A model generated the notes under the pieces. It ran no database searches. It was not told the origin of the DNA and saw only the letters and a program-made list of their open reading frames with translations. From Nelumbo lutea (taxonomy: Eukaryota > Streptophyta > Magnoliopsida > Proteales > Nelumbonaceae), in NCBI GenBank assembly GCA_022828595.1, contig JAKGHH010000001.1, positions 212,921,848 to 212,985,847 on the forward strand: DNA of 64,000 nt. The letters are read 5' to 3'. Shown piece by piece: positions 11,985-24,239 of this stretch (within the stretch, counting starts at the first letter, position 1; every line of letters starts with the position of its first letter). Made by a program: the position numbers and the translations under genes.

Positions 11985-13049
11985 TGACCTTCAGAGGCCA
12001 AGCTCGTTCTCCGTGACACTCATGAAGGGTTGTGCGGTGAACACGTGGGGGGCAGGGCCCTCACCCAGAAAGCATTGCGGCAATGATACTACTGGCCAAC
12101 GATGAAAGCAGATGCACTTGAGCTCGTCAAGAAATGTGATAAATGCCAGAGGCATGCCAATATCCATCACCAACCCATTGCCGACCTGAAGTACCTCATC
12201 AGTCCATGGCCCTTCGCAAAGTGGGGAATCAACATTCTTGGACCATTCCCACCAGTGATAGGACAGAGAAAATTCCTGGTGGTAGCAGTGGATTACTTCA
12301 CAAAATGGGTGGAGGCAGAACCCCTAGCGACAATCACAGTTCGAACGGTACAAAACTTTTTCTGGAAGAATGTAGTATGCCACTTCGGACTACCTCGAGT
12401 GCTCATCATAGATAATGGCAAGCAGTTTGAAGATATCAAGTTTCAAGACTGGTGCACCGAGATGGGGATACAGCAGAACTTCACCTCGGTAGCGCACCCT
12501 CAAGCGAACGGGCAAGCAGAAGTCACAAACAAAGCTATACTCCGTGGACTAAAGGTTCGCTGAGCCAGAGCTAAAAGGTTATGGGTGGACGAACTGCCCA
12601 ATGTACTATGGGCCTACCAAACTACTACCAAGACTGCTACGGGTGAAACCCCCTTTAACCTCACCTACGGCATGGAGGCGGTAATCCCAGCTGAAACATT
12701 GTGTTTAGAAGCATACGACAAAGAGGCCAATGATGACAAACTCCACACCAACCTCGACCTAATAGAAGAGGTACAAGACCTCGCATATATCCAGACCACA
12801 GCATACCAGCAAAAGGTGGCTTGGTACTATAACAACTAGGTCAAAAAGTGGCACTTCTGTGTAGGCGACCTGGTCCTTCGGAAAGTAATGGTACTTGAGC
12901 CCAGAGTGGGTAAGCTAGGGCTGAACTGGGAAGGTCTCTACCAGGTAAAACGAATACTCGGGGAAGGCACATACGAGCTCGAAATGTTGGAAAGAAAGTA
13001 GGTCCCCCAAGCCTGGAACATTAGCAATCTAAGGCAGTACTACCTGTAA
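11985..13049 (+). pseudogene. gypsy-1 integrase
   Basis: Zinc-binding HHCC region near 12020-12150 (CDKCQRHA), core block WGINILGPFPP near 12220, VVAVDYFTKWVEAEP near 12280, DNGKQF near 12415, and HPQANGQAEVTN near 12495 with the catalytic glutamate. The C-terminus NISNLRQYYL ends at TAA 13047-13049. In-frame stops occur near 12084, 12561, 12837 and 13000. It would insert the cDNA into the genome; this copy is inactive. Confidence 0.85.
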
Positions 13050-13713
13050 CCGTTGGCTCAGAGTGGACACCGAGTCACTCTGCCTTGGCACCAACTAAGT
13101 TTCAGTCGCCTCTATGGCATGGGCAAAGCTTAGGAGTAGACTCCGAGTCGCTCCCCGAGCCTAAGGGCTACAAAACTGAACTAACGAAGGCTCCAAACAG
13201 TGCGTAGGACCTCACCCCCTCGCCTGCTAGAGTCAAAAGTGCAGACAACTCGGGCATCAACCCTACGATACCTACATCACCTCAGAAACGATCGCGGTTT
13301 GGGTTCATCAGAGGACCTACATTCAAATAGATGGATTCTATGCGGATAGCTCAAGGCAAGAAACTTAGGGAAAATCTTACTAAGGTTACCCTACTCGCTA
13401 CCAAGCTCGATGGCCTGATAGGTCAAGGTAACTCGCATAATTCGGGATGACTCCCACTTTAGTTACCCTCGCTTGTTGCCAGCTCGGTAGCTCGACAACT
13501 CAAGTAACCTATATATGTATGGCTTGCACCAAAAAAGAACCATTCTAAGAAGAAGACAATATTTCATTAAGTACCGAGATTTTTTATAAAAAAATAGGCC
13601 TAACGACTCAGGAAAATACATCAAAAAGAGAAGGAAAAAGAAAAGGAAACCGGGCTCAGCCACCCGGGAACATGAACTCAAAGTTCAAAAAAGAAAAGAG
13701 AACAACCCCAGCA
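13050..13713. other. gypsy-1 spacer between integrase and antisense gene
   Basis: No conserved reading frame on either strand. It contains the presumed 3' end of the antisense transcript (from 13713 leftwards), but no clear polyadenylation signal was singled out. Confidence 0.5.
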
Positions 13714-15638
13714 TCAAGGGTCCACCACTTCCACATCCTCGTCGGTCTCCTCCAAGGAATCGGGCTCCTCCACCTCCGCCGCATCCACCGTCTCCAGGGC
13801 CAGATCCTTCATTGTGATGCCATCGAGGCTAAGGCTAGAAAACTTCTTCCAAACCAGATACCAGCAGAGCTTGAACCCCGGGCGATAGGAGTTCGTGCCA
13901 TACTCGACCTGAAGGTTGCGGAACTCTAGGGACTCTTTAAAGTGGTCCACCACCTTGACCCTTTTTTCCTTCACGACAACATCGAAGGTTCGAGCTCGTT
14001 CGTGGAGGGTGGCCTCTAGACTTCGAACCTCCTGCCGAAGGCGCTCCCTATCCTCGGCTGTCCTTGAGGACTCCTCCCTGTAACAAGTGTTCTCCTCGAT
14101 CAGCTGGGAGATCTGCGCTTCCTGGTCTTGAACAAGTAGCCCCTGGGCCTTGCTCCCCTTCTTGGCCTGGAGGACCTCACCCTGGGCCTGGTCTATCTCA
14201 CGATTGAGCCTCCGTACTTCCGTTCTCTTGGCGTTGGCATCCTTGGAATGAATGGTCGTCTGACAGGCCATGGCATGGAGGGCAGAGTTCAACTGCCAAT
14301 ACAAAGCCAAGGTAAGTAAAAGAAAAAAGGGGAGAAGGAGAAGAGAAGAAAAAGAGCAAGCACTTACCACCATGTAGTGAGTCGTAGCCAGCCCCAGGAG
14401 CTGCCTAGGGTGCATCGTCGACCATTCCGCGATCTCCTCGTGGAAGATTGAATCCTGGCTCCTCTGCGTGGCCAAGACATAGTTGGTGATGCTCTAATTT
14501 CGCCCCTCGGTGGGGAACGCTGGCATGGCAGAGGGGTTGGTTGGCGCGGATGGCGGGTACGGCCCCGGAGGAGGGACCTCTTCTTCACCGCCTTCCACGG
14601 CTACTTCCTCAGGGGGCATGGGTGGGACCTCCGGCGGTGGAACGAAGGACGGGTCCGTGGCCTCGAACTCCGTGGCCCTAGAAGTAGACGCGTCCTCTTG
14701 GTGAAACCTCTTTGCCCTATGCTTGCCCCTCTGAGAGTTTGATAGGAGGCGATGCACATCCACATCCGACATTATAGCTGCATAAAACAAAGAGGTGTTA
14801 TCCCAAATCACGAAAACCAAGAAAGGAAGGAAAAACATAAAGGTAACCTACCGAGGCTCAGGCCAGCCTGCACGAGCTTGTCCTCGACCAAATAGTCCGC
14901 GTAGATGAAGTCGATCTCTGCCCGGGACTGTAGCGTTTCCCGCATCCTTAGATCCAAGCTAATGCCCAGATCCTGAATGGAAGCCCTCCAATGGGTTGGA
15001 AAGGGCCACCCCTCAGGATTATGAACTACAAAATATCCCTGCTTCCAGGCCAAGATCCTGTTGGGCAACTCATGGAGAAGCTTGAAGCCAAGATGGGGGG
15101 AAAAATAATAAGAGCGCCTATTTGCAGGAGCTCCAAGGGAAGCGTTCTTGATTGACAGGATGGAGTTGAATGTATCGAGAGAAAGAGGAAGATAGTACTC
15201 ATAAAACAAAGAAATGGTCCCCACCAAGTTCTGAACAGAATTCGGGTAAAACTGATCTATGGTGACATTAAAGTGAGTGAAGACCTCTACTATCTAAGGG
15301 TGTAGGGGAAGGCGAAGACCAGCCACGAGCTGCTCCTCGAAGATCATGATTTCGTCATGATCGTGCTCCCAAGGATAATCGCCGGTCGGAAGGCTATAGG
15401 TAAGCTCCCTTGGGAGGTTGTATTGGAAGACCAGGGCCCGGAGTCTCTCCATAGACATGGAAGAAGGGCCAAAACTGTCTGGCTCCCGACTTCGGGAGGT
15501 GGAAGCCAGGTTACCAGAGGCTTCCCGGGCCTCCAGATACTGCCCCTTGAGAAGTCCCCGAGCTCTCCTCGAGCTCGTGGGGGCTTCGCCCTGACTACCA
15601 ACCCGGGAAGGGACACCGTCGTAAGAATACCCAAACAT
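13714..15638 (-). pseudogene. Extra antisense gene of gypsy-1, spliced, coiled-coil protein
   Basis: Three putative exons on the minus strand: 15638-14852, 14777-14368 and 14292-13714. Both gaps (14778-14851, 74 bases; 14293-14367, 75 bases) begin GT and end AG on this strand, and joining them keeps the frame. The start is the ATG at 15638 (MFGYSYDG), about 150 bases from a TATA-like site. The product would be about 591 residues. The first half resembles the plant 'putative gypsy type transposon' family (PF04195), with SYYFSPHLGFKLL and WPFPTHWR. The last third is rich in Q, E and R and looks like a coiled coil. Two in-frame stops (15294-15296 and 14494-14496) break it. Extra genes of this kind, sense or antisense, are known in Tat-group elements; their role is unknown. 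Confidence 0.72.
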
Positions 15639-15786
15639 AATTGGATAAGGCAGAAAAGACTCACCGAAGAAGACGGACTGAATAGAGCGACGCGAACGAG
15701 GAGTACTCGAGCACGCGAGGTGAAGGCACGATCTCAGAGCCGAAAGCAAGACCGATTGGTATAAAAAGTGAGGCATGGGGCCCTCC

Positions 15787-15793
15787 TATTTAT
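15787..15793 (-). promoter_or_regulatory. Putative TATA box of the gypsy-1 antisense gene
   Basis: Minus strand reads CCATAAATAGG about 150 bases before the proposed ATG at 15638. Position and sequence suit a separate promoter for the opposite-strand gene. Confidence 0.5.
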
Positions 15794-16001
15794 GGCCACT
15801 ATGCCCGAAAAACAACGGCCTTGATTAAAGCAATCCAACTGCTCACAGTAAAACCGGTTGCACGTCCTCTAAGACCGAAGGCAGTTTAGCGGGTGACGTC
15901 CGTGCTTGCACCTCACGAGGTCTGACAAGGTAGTTTGAATTACGGGTCAAATCCACTTGTCACTTCATGAAATCCCCGCACTAGGGCAAGACCCCTATCT
16001 C

Positions 16002-16014
16002 AAGGAGTGGGGGG
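16002..16014 (+). other. Polypurine tract of gypsy-1
   Basis: AAGGAGTGGGGGG four bases before the TGATAAAGGG start of the right LTR. Confidence 0.8.
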
Positions 16015-16018
16015 CAAT

Positions 16019-16883
16019 TGATAAAGGGTGATTTGGCCCGACCTCCTAGGTGACACGTATACGTGACTCAGCATATACGACAACTCGACATAGGCGGACC
16101 GGTACGTGGACATGACTCAACGCGGGTGACAGCTCAACAAGTATCAGCTCGGCACAGAGCGAGCTCGAGTACGCCGATGTCCTTAGCTGCTCTCCGAGTT
16201 AAGTTCATCCTAGTTCGCGAATTAGAACAACAAGTTTGCTCTAGGCCCAAGCAAGTGGGCCACCTCGAAGACAACTTGCCTCAAGCAAAATCACCTTGGC
16301 ACGCCACCAGTAGCTTGTCATAGGGTAACTTGCTACGGGGCGGCTCGGCGTTCCACGAAAGTTTCTCATCTGACAAAGCCGTACCTGCCAGACTGCTCCT
16401 ACGTCCCTCGTCTAATGGCGCAACGCCTGCCAATTCACAAGGCTGCGCCCCTATCTCCCACCTAGTAACGTCATGCCTACAGGTTGTCTCCCGGCTGGCG
16501 GGATCGTACCATGCAACGGTCACTGTAGCCCGCCTGTTCTCGGGTCTGACATTAATGGCCAGCCACTCCAAGGTATGACCTAATAGCGGATCGCCACAAC
16601 AGGGATTCAGGATTAACCCCACTGAACCTGTCAGACATCAGTATATAAGCACTCCGACTCCTCAGAGGCAAAAGTATCGCATATTCACCACTCTCTAGCT
16701 CTCATCTTCTTGCGTACTCATTCTCTTTCTCAGCTCGCTACCGAGTTCTAATTTAAGCATCGGAGAGTCCCCGCCTGGTGTTCAACCCCGGGTCCCTTCG
16801 TCCTTCTTGCAAGTATCTCTTGCCCGTCGCCAGCTAGAAGCCTCATCTCCTACAGCTAGGAGTGGCCGGATTGCGCATCATCA
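16019..16883 (+). repeat. Right LTR of gypsy-1
   Basis: Begins TGATAAAGGG after the polypurine tract. The end is placed at an ATCA at 16880 or 16883, which pairs with the TGAT start. Its first part matches 7273-7417. A TATA box lies at 16642. Confidence 0.8.
16642..16648 (+). promoter_or_regulatory. TATA box in gypsy-1 LTR
   Basis: TATATAA followed by GC-rich then pyrimidine-rich sequence, inside the LTR where a Ty3 promoter is expected. Confidence 0.6.
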
Positions 16884-18021
16884 AAAGCCATTTACACATT
16901 GGCAACACTCAGCCTTTCTTCTTCTGCAGCAAGAGATCTAGACATATGCAAGGGCAAGCTTCTTTGAAATCTTTTTCTTCTTCTTCTTCTTATCACTTGA
17001 AACTCTTTTTTTGCAAGTGAACCTACTAATACGCTCTCTGCAACGTGAAGCCAGTGCTCTTTTCTCATCTCTCAATTTTGCAAGTTTAAAAAAAAAAAAT
17101 CCACCAATTGAAATAAAAACAATAAATGTTTAAAGTAACGTTTTTCAATTAAATGTTTATTTGAGAAACACAGCAACTATAAACACCCACAGAAATCTGA
17201 TTCGGTGCTGGAAGCACATCATGACAATGGACAAAATCTAAGGGGAACTTCGGTCCATTAATCCCACAATACCCATGGTTAATACTCATCAAAAAGATGA
17301 AAAATATGTTTCTCCCTCATTTTGTGATTTCTCCAAGACCAAGATTTACAAAATACTAACTTCTTATGGAGGTTCATGGAACCTAGGTTCAAGGTTCAAA
17401 ACCTACAAGTTATAGCTTTCCTTCCCTTGTTAAGGATCAAAATTCAACCTCCACCAATATTCAAAAGTAAAATGCGCGTTTGAAATACGGAGAGTGCATT
17501 TTCTTCAACAAGATCGTCATATCTTCCACCCTTGCCTGAGGTTGATGAAGAAGAAAGAGAGGTCTGCAATTAATTATTAATGGCGTCCAAACAAGAAGAA
17601 TATGAAACTGTGAAGAAATAACCCCATTTCTTACAAAACGATTTTTACTCCTTGACTGAAGAATACTGAAATAATGATCTGTTTGATTATCTGGGGTTTA
17701 ACTAGCAAGCTCTATTTTAGTTTCCCTATTCGCTTTGATTAATCTCTCCCTTGAACTTCACTTTTTGTTTTCTTTTATCATGAGTAAATTGCTGAAACCT
17801 CTAAAATACCCGTGCAGTTATTTTAGAAAATATGTTTATTTTCTAAGTTTTCTCCTCATATGAATCACTAACCCAAATCCTTCCAATTTCTTTAGTGAAC
17901 TGAATTATTTTTTAATTTTTCCTTTTATATCAATTACTCAAAGATGAAGCTGTAACTTCAAATTCTCTATTTCTTTTGTTGCTTATAAAGTTTGTATTGT
18001 TCTTTTTTCCTCTTTTATAGG
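16884..18021. other. Intergenic, no gene seen
   Basis: Noncoding sequence to the right of gypsy-1. It does not match the missing remainder of the copia-1 LTR. A pyrimidine-rich stretch lies near 16970-17000, and a short repeat starting TAAATTGCTGAAAC lies near 17788. Confidence 0.5.
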
Positions 18022-18455
18022 CCATGTTTGGAAATTGTGCAAATGGAGTGTAAATCCCGGTTCAGGGTAAATTTGTAGTCTGATTCACTTTTGCCTGTAT
18101 TTGGTAATATTTTGACAAATGACAGATCAATGCATATTTACATTGATAATAAGATGTAACAGTACATCAATAAAAAAGAAGTAACCCAATTTTGCAATTT
18201 ATATGAACTATGTTTCACTCTACATATTTACATTCACACTTATTTGCACCGTTTCCAAATGCAGCCTTAAAAACTATTTTGAATAGTAATTTTATAGATA
18301 TTTTGGACACTTTCATGACTTTTGTTAGAGGATTCTAACAGAAGGGGTTTATTTACAACTGTATCAAAAAATTTAGAGAGGTAATTGCAACTACCAAACT
18401 TTAGAATGGTTTCAGCAACAACCAAAAATGTCAGGGGAAGTTTTAGCAATTAATA
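17786..18455. repeat. Possible inverted-repeat element around a Tourist MITE
   Basis: TAAATTGCTGAAACC at the left end is loosely matched by its inverted form (TAATTGCTAAAAC) at the right end, with a Tourist-like MITE between them. Another copy of the end sequence lies at 18780. The match is short and imperfect, so this may be coincidence. Confidence 0.3.
18022..18266. mobile_element. Tourist-like MITE, copy 1
   Basis: Terminal inverted repeats share TTTGGAAA...GCAAAT at the left and ATTTGC...TTTCCAAA at the right. It is the same family as 21337-21714 and 27933-28763, but shorter. The flanking triplets are TAG and TTA, so the target duplication is decayed. A TA-rich 3-bp target is typical of the PIF/Harbinger group. 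Confidence 0.7.
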
Positions 18456-21324
18456 TTTTTTTTTTTAGTTTAGTTTCAGGATTGAATTCTGAAGATACGA
18501 CTCAAACTCACTGTTTAGTTTTTTCACACATGTGAGAATTTATTAAGCCTTTTAGTCCGGGCCCTCTTGGGCGGAGCCTCCAAAGTTGAAAGGATCCCAG
18601 ACATTTGACAAAGGGACAAAGATTGTAAATGTGACATAGGCCTAGTTTCTACTTCCTACAACCTGCAAATGTCTAACCAAGGACGAACTATTGGAGTCCA
18701 GAGGCTATGTTGAGACCTACATCGACCCAGATAATTACAATCTACAAGGGGAAAATGAAAAATATATTATTATTAAGGGTAAATTGCTGAAACCCACCCT
18801 AGAGTTTCTGAGAGTTGCTTAAACTTTCCTTGCACTTTTTGCTAATAGCATCTCCTAAAGTTTCTAACACCATTGCATTTACACCCCTTCCGTCATATCA
18901 CTTATACAAGGTTTACAGAAACAGATGATTTCACATCAATTAAGGATTTCTGAATGCCAAGATTTCCCTTTACATGGGTTTTATTTCATACTGATCAAAA
19001 TATTTGGCATATATTAGGGACACTTCATAGTTTTCCAAGACAATGGTGTACATGGATCAAACCTTTTCTCCTCTCACTTCCATTTATCAACACCCTGCCA
19101 CACGCTGCTAAACCTGTTCCCTCGTCAAGTTTCCTTACGTTCACCACCATTGCCGGTTTTCAGTTTGAACCCCTTTAGCAATCAAAATATGCATGTTGGA
19201 TTCCACAACCAAACCTTTGTTAGAGTAATTCAGACTATGGGGCCAAGTGGACCACGTTTCAGTTCAGTATAGAAGACTGTTTTTAGTCATTTGAATAGAT
19301 TGTAATGAAGCATGTTACCCAGTTACGATCAGTTCCAGTTTAGAGTCAGTTCCTATTGTTTAATACGCGTATCTCTATAGGCATTTGTTCTGTGTCAATT
19401 ACCTAGTTATTTGTTAGGTAATTTGATGAATACTATCTAATTGGTCATCTCGTTTGTTTATGATACAGATTGATTGGTTTTTAAAAATTATGAATATCTC
19501 GTTTGTTAGGTAACTTCCAAAGTGGTTGTTTACAACCAAGGTTCAAGCCCAAATCAAGATCCAAGCTGAAGATGACGCAACAACAATGGAGAACTTGATG
19601 TTGCAATTTTTGTGAACCAATTTGTTCTCCAAATTTGTATCTTACTATCTTCCTGTGCAGCTGTTGACCACTTGAGAAATCTGGGTTTTTATTAGAAAAA
19701 CATAGAGGAAATAAGAAAGAAAAGTCTCATACTATGGTTAGGTCGAATTAGGGTTTGAGTGCTATAAAAATAGATGAGAATCTCTCTCTAGATCTCTCGT
19801 ACAGTCATACTCTACCTTTTATAGAGTTGGTAAATCCTAATGTTATTAGGAGTTTCCAAATATGAGTTCTAACTTAATTAGAGTTTCTCTAATTTGGATT
19901 CACTTCCAATTACATTAATAATAAGAAAGACCCAAGACCATTACCAATTCAACCCAAGTAACCCATCCATGCACATGACAACTTAAACTAATCATATCAC
20001 TAGTCATACTAACTCTTACTCTCTTAGAATGGGCATAACTCAATTGATCCTTATTCACATTAGTTGCAAGGTCTTTAGATATGAATATTGTATGGCATGA
20101 AACCCACTAAGCCCTCTTATTAATTCATATGGGCTTGGGTCATGTAAAGAACCACATGGGCCCAACACTTAAGTAAGTGGCTTTTAGTTTCAGCCATTCT
20201 ATGAAGCCCCAAAAATAGACAAACATGAGAAACAAGCCTATTCAGTTTTAACCTTAAATGGTTTTTTGCTCTTTAACCTCTCAATCCAATATATCCATAC
20301 ACTATTCATAGGGAACGACCTCTTACTTAACTACTAAATGTAGTTTCACATTCTCTACACACAATGTCGGATCTAGGACCTTTAATCAATGGGGGCACAC
20401 TTCTGACTTAGGCCTACCTTTTCATAAAATAATTTATTATAAATATAAATGTATTTTACAAAATCATTTTAAAAACAAATTGGGATTGACGAACGATAGT
20501 TTTAAGTTTTCATTAGAAAAAGTGTAAAACAAGATATTCTCTTTGTTTGGCAGAGTGGCTAATCCTATCACAATGATCATTTAATCAAATGATATTTTAG
20601 ATTGCTCTAATCCAAACTCTTTGTTTGTACATCACAAGTAGACCAATCCAACACTTAGTATAATACTATTGTCAAATTTAAAGTTACTTACAACTTTCCA
20701 CTTTTACCCATTCATCTCTAAGGGTTAGGGTATAATTGAAAATTAGTGATTGTTCAATGTTTTTAATAAACACCCATTAAGACGTACCTAACATAAACAT
20801 AAATTAATAATGATCATATACTTTCATTAAATAATAAAAATCAAAATACATCTGTCTCATTGGAGCTAATGACATATGGATCAACCGCGGAATTTATGGA
20901 CTTCCAACCATTATGACCACACTATCCCTTCGACCGACACCAACTTGAAGCCTAGTGATTTGGTCTTAGGCCAATTTGACTTTGAAATTGGAGGGCATGT
21001 GAATATGCGATACAATCAAATATTTTGGTCCAATCAATTAATGACAGATTGCAACCATTGAGTGTAGACTCGTCCTTTCATAGGTTTTGGAGAGTAATTG
21101 CAAGATTTCACCAAGACCTCCTCAATATGACATTTATTTGACTTTTCGTCTATAAGCAGGCCGAGGGAGTAACATGTATTATTCTCTCTTATGCATTTAC
21201 TCTTGCACTTGCACCAGCTCCCACCTTATCACCTTGGTACCTTGGCTCATTAACATCAACTAACTTTACTCTCGGAGTCTCTGCTACTTGTCTTCTTAAA
21301 CTTATAAGTTAGGCATTCAATCAT
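18267..21324. other. Intergenic, no gene seen
   Basis: AT-rich noncoding DNA. Short reading frames here show no recognisable protein. Near 19800-20240 is an LTR-like stretch (listed separately). Confidence 0.5.
19680..20245. repeat. Possible LTR remnant related to the copia-1 family
   Basis: Contains TTTTATAGAG followed by TATTAGGAGTTTCC and later a pattern of 'gggcttgggtc' and 'gggcccaa', resembling the order seen in the copia-1 and copia-4 LTRs. The match is patchy and no ends or target duplication were found. Confidence 0.3.
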
Positions 21325-21336
21325 TTTCAATTCTAA

Positions 21337-21714
21337 GCCTGCGTTTGGAAACGATACAAATAGTGTAAATCTCGGTTTAGAATAAATTTGTACTTTGGTT
21401 TTGTTTGTATTTGGCAATATTATATTTATGTATTGACAAATGATAGAAAATATATTTTTTAATACATTTGATAATAAGATGTAAAAGCAAATCAATAAAA
21501 AAAAAGTAAATTTGCATTTAATTGGGTACGTTTTTGATAAAAAAAAGACATATTTTATTGGAATTCGTGTTTGTATCCATTATAGCTAAAAATCTGTTTG
21601 GTAAGAAGGTAAATTTGTCCGTGCAAAACTAATCCAACTTTGTAATTTATATGGACCATTTTACACTCTATATATTTACATTCACACTTATTTGCATTGT
21701 TTCCAAACACAGCC
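21337..21714. mobile_element. Tourist-like MITE, copy 2
   Basis: Left end GCCTGCGTTTGGAAACGA and right end TTGTTTCCAAACACAGCC are near-perfect inverted repeats. Flanking triplets are TAA and TAT, so a 3-bp TAA target with one change. No transposase is encoded. Confidence 0.8.
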
Positions 21715-22050
21715 TATTACCTCGGTTGCCAAATTCAGTCCCAACCTTTTATCTAAACTAGAACCTAGTTTAAACTTGGGTTATTGTTTAGTAGGCTAAT
21801 CCTTTTGTTATGGTCAATATTTGGTTCCTAACATTGACCGAAGGTTGCTGGGGGTGGAGGTGGGACGGGGTTTGGTTTCCTCGCGGTATAAAATGCTAGG
21901 GTATAGTACAAGAGAATTTTACCAACTGATGGTAGCTCATGTGGCGACGTCTCTTACAAGTTGTAGTGGAGAGATGTGGGATCAAATCCAAGGGGGCTGG
22001 TTATGGGTATGGAATAAGCTACCCTCAGGTCTCTTGCCAACAAAATGTGT

Positions 22051-22178
22051 TTTAACACCCTACCAACATGATCTAATACCGTACATCTCATACATGACAG
22101 CCCCACTTTCATAGTGATTCCTAATCTCATGATGAGATATTGAAATGTCACTATCAAATCATGTTGGTAGGGTGTTGG
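22051..22178. repeat. Hairpin with 19-bp arms
   Basis: AACACCCTACCAACATGAT is followed about 90 bases later by its exact inverted complement. The duplicated copy near 29583-29680 keeps a weaker version. Confidence 0.75.
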
Positions 22179-22390
22179 AAGGTGGTTTTATTGGTGGGAG
22201 ATCCCAACTAAATATCTCATGAAGCAACAATTTATATAATAAATAAATAAAAATCAAGAGAATGTTGAAAAGAGAAATGTGGTTTCAGTCTATATATATA
22301 TGGTCACAACAGCCATTACAGCTATACATAAAAGAACATCTTGCCATGAAGTAATGGAGGTATTCTTGACACATGGCTGCAATGGTTGTT

Positions 22391-22571
22391 AGAACCGGCC
22401 TGTTCTTTGGCAAACTGGATTTCCTACTCACTTTTCCTACTCACCCACTATCTGCCGTGAATTGCAACCACACGTCTATTATGAATTGAGAGATGTGTGG
22501 CTGCAATTCAAAGTGGGTAGAGAGTAGGTAGGAAAAGCGAGTAGGAAATCTAGGTTCGTTCTTTTGGACCC
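22391..22571. mobile_element. Foldback MITE, copy A
   Basis: About 180 bases almost entirely made of two inverted arms (for example TTCCTACTCACTTTTCCTAC and GTAGGAAAAGCGAGTAGGAA-like sequence) around a short loop. Same element at 29895-30077 in unit B. Confidence 0.75.
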
Positions 22572-22858
22572 AGTGTGACCTGATCTAAAATCAGAGGATT
22601 TGTATAATAACCCAAGTTTTTTAGAGCTAGGTTGGTAATTAGGAGTTCCAATTTGGTCCCGATATATGGCCTCAACAACTGTTGGTGTCGTAGATGGGAA
22701 TATCTCCTTTGGTATTTCATGGTGATATGTTCTTGATCTTCACCTACTAATTGGAACTTAAGAATTAGGAGTTCAGATCAGCTCCCCACAAAGTGTGCCT
22801 CACTTGCACATCTCAACATGTATTGGGAACATCTTTCATACTTATCGTGGTTCCCAAT

Positions 22859-23420
22859 TAGACTTGTTCATGGGTCGGGTCAGGCTGGGGTTGGGTTCAG
22901 GCCGATCAGGCTTTGTTTTGTATTAACAGAAAACACTCAAACCTAAACCTGAGCCCGACCTGACCATTGGGTCTAGGTTTGGAGTTTGAGCCTGACCCTT
23001 ATATAAAGCCCAAAGCCCGGGGTTGAGCCAGAGCCTATTCAGAAAATTGGAAAAAGTTTTTTTTTTCTTTTTTTATTCAATAAAAAATTGTTTTATTTAT
23101 ATTAAAAGACCTCAAAACCCAAAAAATAATGAAAGAGTTCACTATTAGTTAAAAAAAAGAATAATAATAAAGAAAGAATATATTATATATGTTTTATTAT
23201 ATGAAATATATTTTCATTATATAATATATTATCAAGTTAGGCTCGGGCTCAGGCTAGGCGTTTTTTAGAAAGCCCGAGCCCAACCTGAAAAAGGGTTGGA
23301 CCTGGTGTTTTAGGCCCAAGACCGAGTCTACGGACCTAATATCTTGTCCAAGCTCGACTTAGATCAGGTAGGGCCAGGCTGGGCCGATCCGTTGGGCTAC
23401 TTGGCCCATGAACATGTCTA
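22859..23420. mobile_element. hAT-type MITE, copy A
   Basis: Ends TAGACTTGTTCATGGG and CCCATGAACATGTCTA are inverted repeats. Flanks are TTCCCAAT and ATCCCAAT, an 8-bp target duplication with one mismatch, as expected for hAT. The interior is AT-rich with GC-rich 'ggcccgagcc' blocks and no coding capacity. Confidence 0.85.
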
Positions 23421-23453
23421 ATCCCAATATAGAGCTGGGATGGGATATGGGAC

Positions 23454-23996
23454 TAGAACTATAAATTGGGCCATGTTGGATCCAGCCCATCACTGTAGCA
23501 TGTAGGTCGTGCCACGACATGACCCAAGGGTATGGACCATGTTGGGCTTGGGTTTTCAAACCTAAGGCTGACATGGCAAAGCATGACAAGGCAACCCATG
23601 CTGGCACGGGTCCGCGGCTTGACACAATTTGTTTATCTATATGTAATAATAATATGCAATATATGATATATAAATGTATATAAATTTTTATTTTCAAGTT
23701 TATTATAGTATTTTATTCCAATTGTATTACAATTTTTATAATTTCACTTTATTATTTCATATATAAATAATTATATACATCAAAATTCATATAAAAAATT
23801 ATAAATTTTTTTCAATTTTTATCTATTTTGTTAATATATTTTAACTTTTTTTTAAATATGCTTCTGTCGTGGCCTTGCCCGGCCTGGCTCAAGGCTCGGC
23901 CCAAATCCACCTGGGCACGTGCCAATGGCCGTGCCGGGCCTGACCTCTGAAGTATCCGAGAGGACACAACACACAAGCACGGCTCGGCACGGCACC
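23454..23996. repeat. GC-ended repeat, copy A
   Basis: AT-rich centre flanked by GGCC and GCCGTGCC-rich arms. The start TAGAACTATAAATTGGGCC resembles other hAT-type MITE ends in this window (57065-57081). Ends and target duplication are not sharp. Confidence 0.45.
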
Positions 23997-24239
23997 ATGA
24001 AACTGTCAATTCTCATCTTGACTTAGAAAGCAGGAAGAGAACGTACTCTTAAAGCCTTTAACGTGCTCCTTACATTTAGGCAGGCAGGCACGTAGTGTAC
24101 GAGTCTCTATTTTATTCTTTTTGTCTCTTTGAACTTGATGCACAATTCGACGATTGGTTTGGTTAAGTTGTAGAGGTATAAAATCCACATGTGCCTGTCA
24201 TTTTATCAAAATCCACATTCGATGTTAAGGGTAAAAAGT

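Larger units (their letters stand above)
7273..16883 (+). mobile_element. Ty3/gypsy LTR retrotransposon gypsy-1 with dual RNase H
   Basis: Plus-strand element inserted in the copia-1 LTR. Order is a truncated left LTR, gag, protease, reverse transcriptase, RNase H, a second RNase H, integrase, an extra gene on the opposite strand, a polypurine tract and the right LTR (16019 to 16880 or 16883). The second RNase H is the mark of the Tat group of plant Ty3 elements. The right LTR begins TGAT and ends ATCA. The five bases before the element (GAAAC) are not repeated after it, so the right flank has been rearranged or the ends have decayed. Confidence 0.9.

Noticed and set aside
14510..14704. Plus-strand glycine-rich frame
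   Set aside because: Opposite strand of exon 2 of the gypsy-1 antisense gene; low-complexity by-product.
18954..19178. Plus-strand frame of 74 residues
   Set aside because: Random frame in intergenic DNA with no similarity recognised.
23041..23250. Poly-T and AT runs as a possible retroposon tail
   Set aside because: They lie inside the hAT-type MITE shared by both units, so they are internal to it.
23359..23697. Minus-strand frame of 112 residues
   Set aside because: Lies over hAT-type MITE and GC-ended repeat sequence; no recognisable domain.
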